Assembly (NCBI RefSeq): GCF_016804325.1
Contig: NZ_CP043629.1
Coordinates: 1-38,021 of the forward strand
Length of the DNA: 38,021 bases
Source of the DNA: Methylobacterium aquaticum
GTDB taxonomy: Bacteria; Pseudomonadota; Alphaproteobacteria; Rhizobiales; Beijerinckiaceae
Reading direction: 5' to 3'
In this document: positions 34,794 through 38,021 of the stretch, piece after piece
Numbering within the stretch: position 1 is the first letter of the stretch
Layout: each line of letters begins with the position of its first letter
Notes under the pieces: generated by a model
Told to the model about the DNA's origin: nothing
Database searches by the model: none
The model's input: the letters and a program-made list of their open reading frames with translations, nothing else
Program-made: the position numbers and the translations under genes

Positions 34794-35653
34794 ATGACGC
34801 ACGCCATGAGGGCAGGGACGACCCTGCTCGAGGACCAGATCCGCGCAGAGCTTGCGACGGCAACGCTCGCGCAGCTCGACCACCAGGCCGCGCGCCTCTG
34901 GAAGGAGCACGCCGCTGGCGCACTCGACGAGATGGCCGTCGACCGGCTGTCGCAGGAGATTTTCGCGCTCAAGACCGCGCGGCGGTCCTGGCGAGCGCCG
35001 GCAACCGTCTCTCTCGGACAAGCCGTCGAGGCACCCCAGGCCGATCGGCCGGCACCGGGCACAGCCGCGAAGCCGCCGCGGACCTGGTCCCTTTTTCCCC
35101 CGAAGCGGCCCGCCCAGCGCCCACCGGACCGCGCCAAGGCCCGGGAGCGTGCGCGGACGCTCGCCGCAGCCTCCGGCCTCCCCCGGCACTCGCATGGCGG
35201 TTCACACCGGGCGAACAGGCCGCGCTCTTCGTCATCGCCGCGGAGTGCTACGCCCGCGGTCTATGCGACCGCTGCCACGACGAGATCGCCGCGCGTGCCG
35301 GCGTCTCGACCTCCACGGTCAAGCGGGCCCTGCGCCTCGCGAAGCGGCTCGGCCTCGTCCGGATCGAAGAGCGGCCGCAGGAGCGAGCCAAGCACTTGCC
35401 GAACGTGGTCCGGGTCGTCTCGCCAGAGTGGGCCGCCTGGATCGCGAAGCGGAAGCCGACTGGGGGTCAGGCTCGAACGGCCATGGGGAGAGAAGATTCT
35501 CAGAAGGGATTTTCTGGTCGCTTCGATCGGCCGGCGGCGTCTCACCGGTCGAAGCAGCGCCAGAATCCAGCAGGTGTCGACAGACCGGCTGAAATCTCAG
35601 CCGGTCCGCCCAGGCCCAAAGGTCACAAGGCTCCAGCGCGGGGCCTTCGATGA
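34794..35653 (+). pseudogene. Rep-like replication initiator, same split frame (copy 2)
   Basis: Same sequence as 15375-16234, including the five-C run (35180-35184) where the frame must change. Agreement between copies argues for either a systematic base-calling error or a genuine feature, not a random slip. Confidence 0.7.
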
Positions 35654-35870
35654 GCCACCGCATCATCTGAATCGTCGTATGGGCTGCCGATGGGCAGGGT
35701 CGGATCGCTCGCCGTGTTCTGGCGAGATTCCGCACGCCTGCCGTCACCCTTGTCGATTGATAGTCTTGGCTTGTTCCGCCAATGATTGACTAGTTCTGTC
35801 TAAACGCCATGGCGCGATATTCATCAGTAGATGATCCGCGCAGTTCCACGGCAACACAAGGATCAGTTGC

Positions 35871-37818
35871 GTGTCTGTGTCGCGTATCGAAGACACCTCT
35901 GCCCTCATCGTCGGTCTGATCGATGGGTCCCCATCTGCCGCAAGCGAGGCGCCGCCCGAGCCCGCTCCTCAGAAGCGCGGGCGCGGTCGACCGCGGAAGG
36001 ACCGGCCGGCTCCTCCGCCTCCCTCTCTACCGCCGGCCGAGGATCGTGCTCCCGTCCCGATCGGCGACCTTCCGCCCGTGGCGCGTCTCTCCCGCAGGTA
36101 ACCTGGCCTCCCGGCTTCCGGATGGACACTGTCGGGCTTGCCTACCAGCCGAGGCCCGATGGGCCGGCCGAGTACCTCTCCGGCCCCTTCGCGGTTCACG
36201 CGAAGGCGCGAGCGGATGACGGCACGGGATGGTCCCTCGTCCTGTCATTCCGCGACAGTGACAACCGGATCCAGGTCGCTGTCATCGGCTACGGCGACCT
36301 CGCATCGGGTGAGGCCGGCGAGGTGCGCCGCGACCTGGCGAGTCGCGGTCTGTGGCTCGCGAGCAGGCGCGGGGCCAAGGAACGCTTCGCCGAGGCGCTC
36401 GCCGGGGTGCGGGTCGACCTCCGGGCGGTCATCGTCAACAAGGCCGGATGGCACGGCGAGGGCGAGGTCTTTGCCGTTCCCTCCTTTACGGCGGCAGCTC
36501 CAAACCGGCAGGCCGAGCCCATTGTTTTTCAGTCGGGGCAGAGTGCAGCCCACTTCAGGATCGCGGGCGATCTTGCGACTTGGCGCGCAGAGGTAGCGGC
36601 CCTGGCGGAGGGGCAGACGCGACTGGAATTTGCCCTCGGGCTCGGCTTCGCGGGGCCTTTGCTCGAGCCTCTCGGCGCCGAGGGCGGAGCCTTCAATTAC
36701 GTGGGGGCCAGTTCTTCCGGCAAAACCACAGCGCTCCGCCTCGCAGGCAGTATTTGGGGCGGCGGCGGGCCTCTTGGCTTCGCCACGAGTTGGCGGACGA
36801 CAGCAAACGCCATTGAAGGAACGGCGAGCGCCCATAATGATAGTCTGCTTTGTCTCGACGAATTAGGCCTGATTGAGCCACGTGACCTTGAGGCAGCGGC
36901 TTATGTCCTTACCGGAGGATCGGGTAAGGGGCGATCTCGCGCGGACGGTGACCTTCGAGCGCGGACGCGCTGGAGGGTCTGCGTCCTCTCGACGGGTGAG
37001 ATCGGGCTTGCCCAGCGCCTCGCCGAGGGTGGGGCGAACCGGCAGGCCAAGGCGGGCCAAGGGGTGAGGTTCGTCGACGTCGACGCCGATGCTGGCGCTG
37101 GACTCGGCTTATTCAACCACGTCGGGCCCTTTGCCGGGCCAGGGGCTCTTGCCGATGCCTTGCGCGAGCGCACGGCGCACCAGCACGGGACTGCCGGCCC
37201 GGCCTTTGTCCAGAGGCTCCTGGAAGGGAAGGCGGAGGCGATCCGGACCGCCAGGGATCACATGGCGGCCTTCGTCTCCGAGCACGTGCCGGATGGCGCC
37301 TCGGGGCAGGTGGTCCGTGTCGCTCAGCGCTTCGGCCTCGTCGCAGCGGCGGCGAGCTCGCCACAGCCTTCGACATCCTGCCCTTCTCGCCGGGCACGGT
37401 GACGGAGGCGGCCGGAGCCTTGTTCCGATCGTGGGTGCGCTCCCGGGGCGGCGTCGGGGCGAGCGAGGACCGCGACGCCGTTACGGCCGTGAGGCACTTC
37501 CTCCAGCAGCACGGCCCGGCACGCTTCATCTCGGCCGACAAGGCTCTTGATGAGAGCGCGTGGCGGGCGCAGCGGGTCGCCGGCTACCGCATGCGAGGGG
37601 AAACTACCGCTGAGGATGGAGACTATCTCTTCCACTCGTCGGGGTTCGCTGAAGCTATCGCCGGTCTAGACCGTCGAGCAGCGGCCGATGCTCTCGCTGA
37701 GGCTGGCTTCCTGAAAAAAGATCCGACCGGTAAGCGTACTAGATCCGAGCGAGTCGGCGGCAAGTCAATGCGCGTCTATCGCGTGTCCTGCTCGATCCTT
37801 GAGGGAGACGAGGAATGA
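35871..37818 (+). pseudogene. DUF927-type ATPase, copy with two frameshifts
   Basis: Same gene as 16452-18401 but one C short at 36091-36093 and one G short at 37351-37352. The protein is cut into three frames: the N-terminal AT-hook part, the ATPase core with Walker A and B, and the C-terminal 139 residues. Copy 1 is open throughout, so these are most likely sequence errors. Confidence 0.85.
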
Positions 37819-38021
37819 CCGGCCCTGCCCGCCCCGATATCGCGGCCCGGTTCGCAGGGCTGCGTCGTTCCCCGACTCCCGTCCTCGCGCGCGCGGTGGG
37901 TGCCGGTGGCGGCGCGGCCCTTTTTTCCGCGAGCCCTGGTTCTGAGGCTTCGCCGTCCGACGATGGGATGGTGGAGGAGCGCGCCGCGATCCTGCAGCAC
38001 GATGCCGGCTGGTCGCGCGAG
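37815..38021 (+). CDS. Small DUF927-coupled protein, 5' part (copy 2)
   Basis: First 69 codons of the gene at 18398-18733. The window ends inside the EERAAILQHDAG motif. Confidence 0.7.
   Translation, partial: MTGPARPDIAARFAGLRRSPTPVLARAVGAGGGAALFSASPGSEASPSDDGMVEERAAILQHDAGWSRE

Larger units (their letters stand above)
19419..38021. repeat. Tandem unit, copy 2 (incomplete, about 18.6 kb)
   Basis: Direct repeat of copy 1 in the same orientation, ending at the equivalent of copy 1 base 18604. It lacks about 0.8 kb: the end of the small gene after the DUF927 gene, the operator gap and most of the Nu1-like gene. Copy 2 has the intact version of the unknown gene at 20094-20921. It has broken versions of the 307-residue gene (run at 24193-24196) and of the DUF927 gene (runs at 36091-36093 and 37351-37352). 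Confidence 0.97.

Noticed and set aside
1..38021. CRISPR array, tRNA, rRNA, reverse transcriptase or diversity-generating repeat
   Set aside because: The only long repeats are the 19.4-kb copies. No regularly spaced repeats, no cloverleaf-like segment and no reverse transcriptase motif were seen.
1..38021. Biological divergence of the two copies into gene and pseudogene
   Set aside because: The differences are only homopolymer lengths, and broken genes are spread over both copies. Real divergence would include substitutions.

Overview
The window holds almost two tandem copies of one circular element of about 19.42 kb. Bases 1-19418 are copy 1. Bases 19419-38021 are copy 2, which stops about 0.8 kb short of completing the second turn. 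The copies match everywhere I compared them except for seven one-base differences, all in short C, G or T runs. Several of these break genes that are intact in the other copy. The simplest reading is a circular plasmid that an error-prone long-read assembly ran around twice. A real head-to-tail dimer is possible but less likely. Very high GC, the codon bias, and the Rep, ParA and phage-like protein styles suggest an alphaproteobacterium, most likely Methylobacterium/Methylorubrum or a close relative (inference).

Layout, in copy 1 coordinates. (1) A gene for a Nu1-like helix-turn-helix protein (complete at 18901-19482; only its 3' end is at 1-64) is followed by about 610 bp of non-coding DNA. 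That stretch has a cluster of GTGTGGC/GCCACAC heptamers around an AT-rich segment. (2) A rightward phage-like block, 676-10154: an unknown gene, a rho-independent terminator, a second Nu1/small-terminase-like gene, a repeat-bearing protein, two paralogous coiled-coil proteins, a small unknown protein, a tail assembly chaperone pair joined by a -1 programmed frameshift, and a 1325-residue tail tape measure protein. I see no portal, capsid, large terminase, baseplate, fibre or lysis gene. (3) A candidate three-subsite res site and a serine resolvase, then a translationally coupled HigA-like regulator without a visible toxin, and three small unknown genes of lower GC. (4) A partition operon (ParA plus a small basic partner) with TGGT repeats downstream. 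(5) Two tandem paralogous leftward genes of unknown function. (6) A ribbon-helix-helix-like regulator, a control region with hairpin and palindrome, and a Rep-like winged-helix replication protein whose frame is broken in both copies. (7) A DUF927-type ATPase gene overlapped by a small gene, then an operator-rich gap leading back to the first Nu1-like gene.

Read together, this is a plasmid-maintained element (Rep, ParA, resolvase, DUF927 ATPase) carrying DNA-recognition and tail-length functions of a phage but no visible head genes. It could be a decayed phage-plasmid. The more interesting alternative is a satellite that brings its own packaging-site recognition and tail length determinant and relies on a helper phage for the rest. 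That idea is inference; the gene content and the frameshift site are seen directly.
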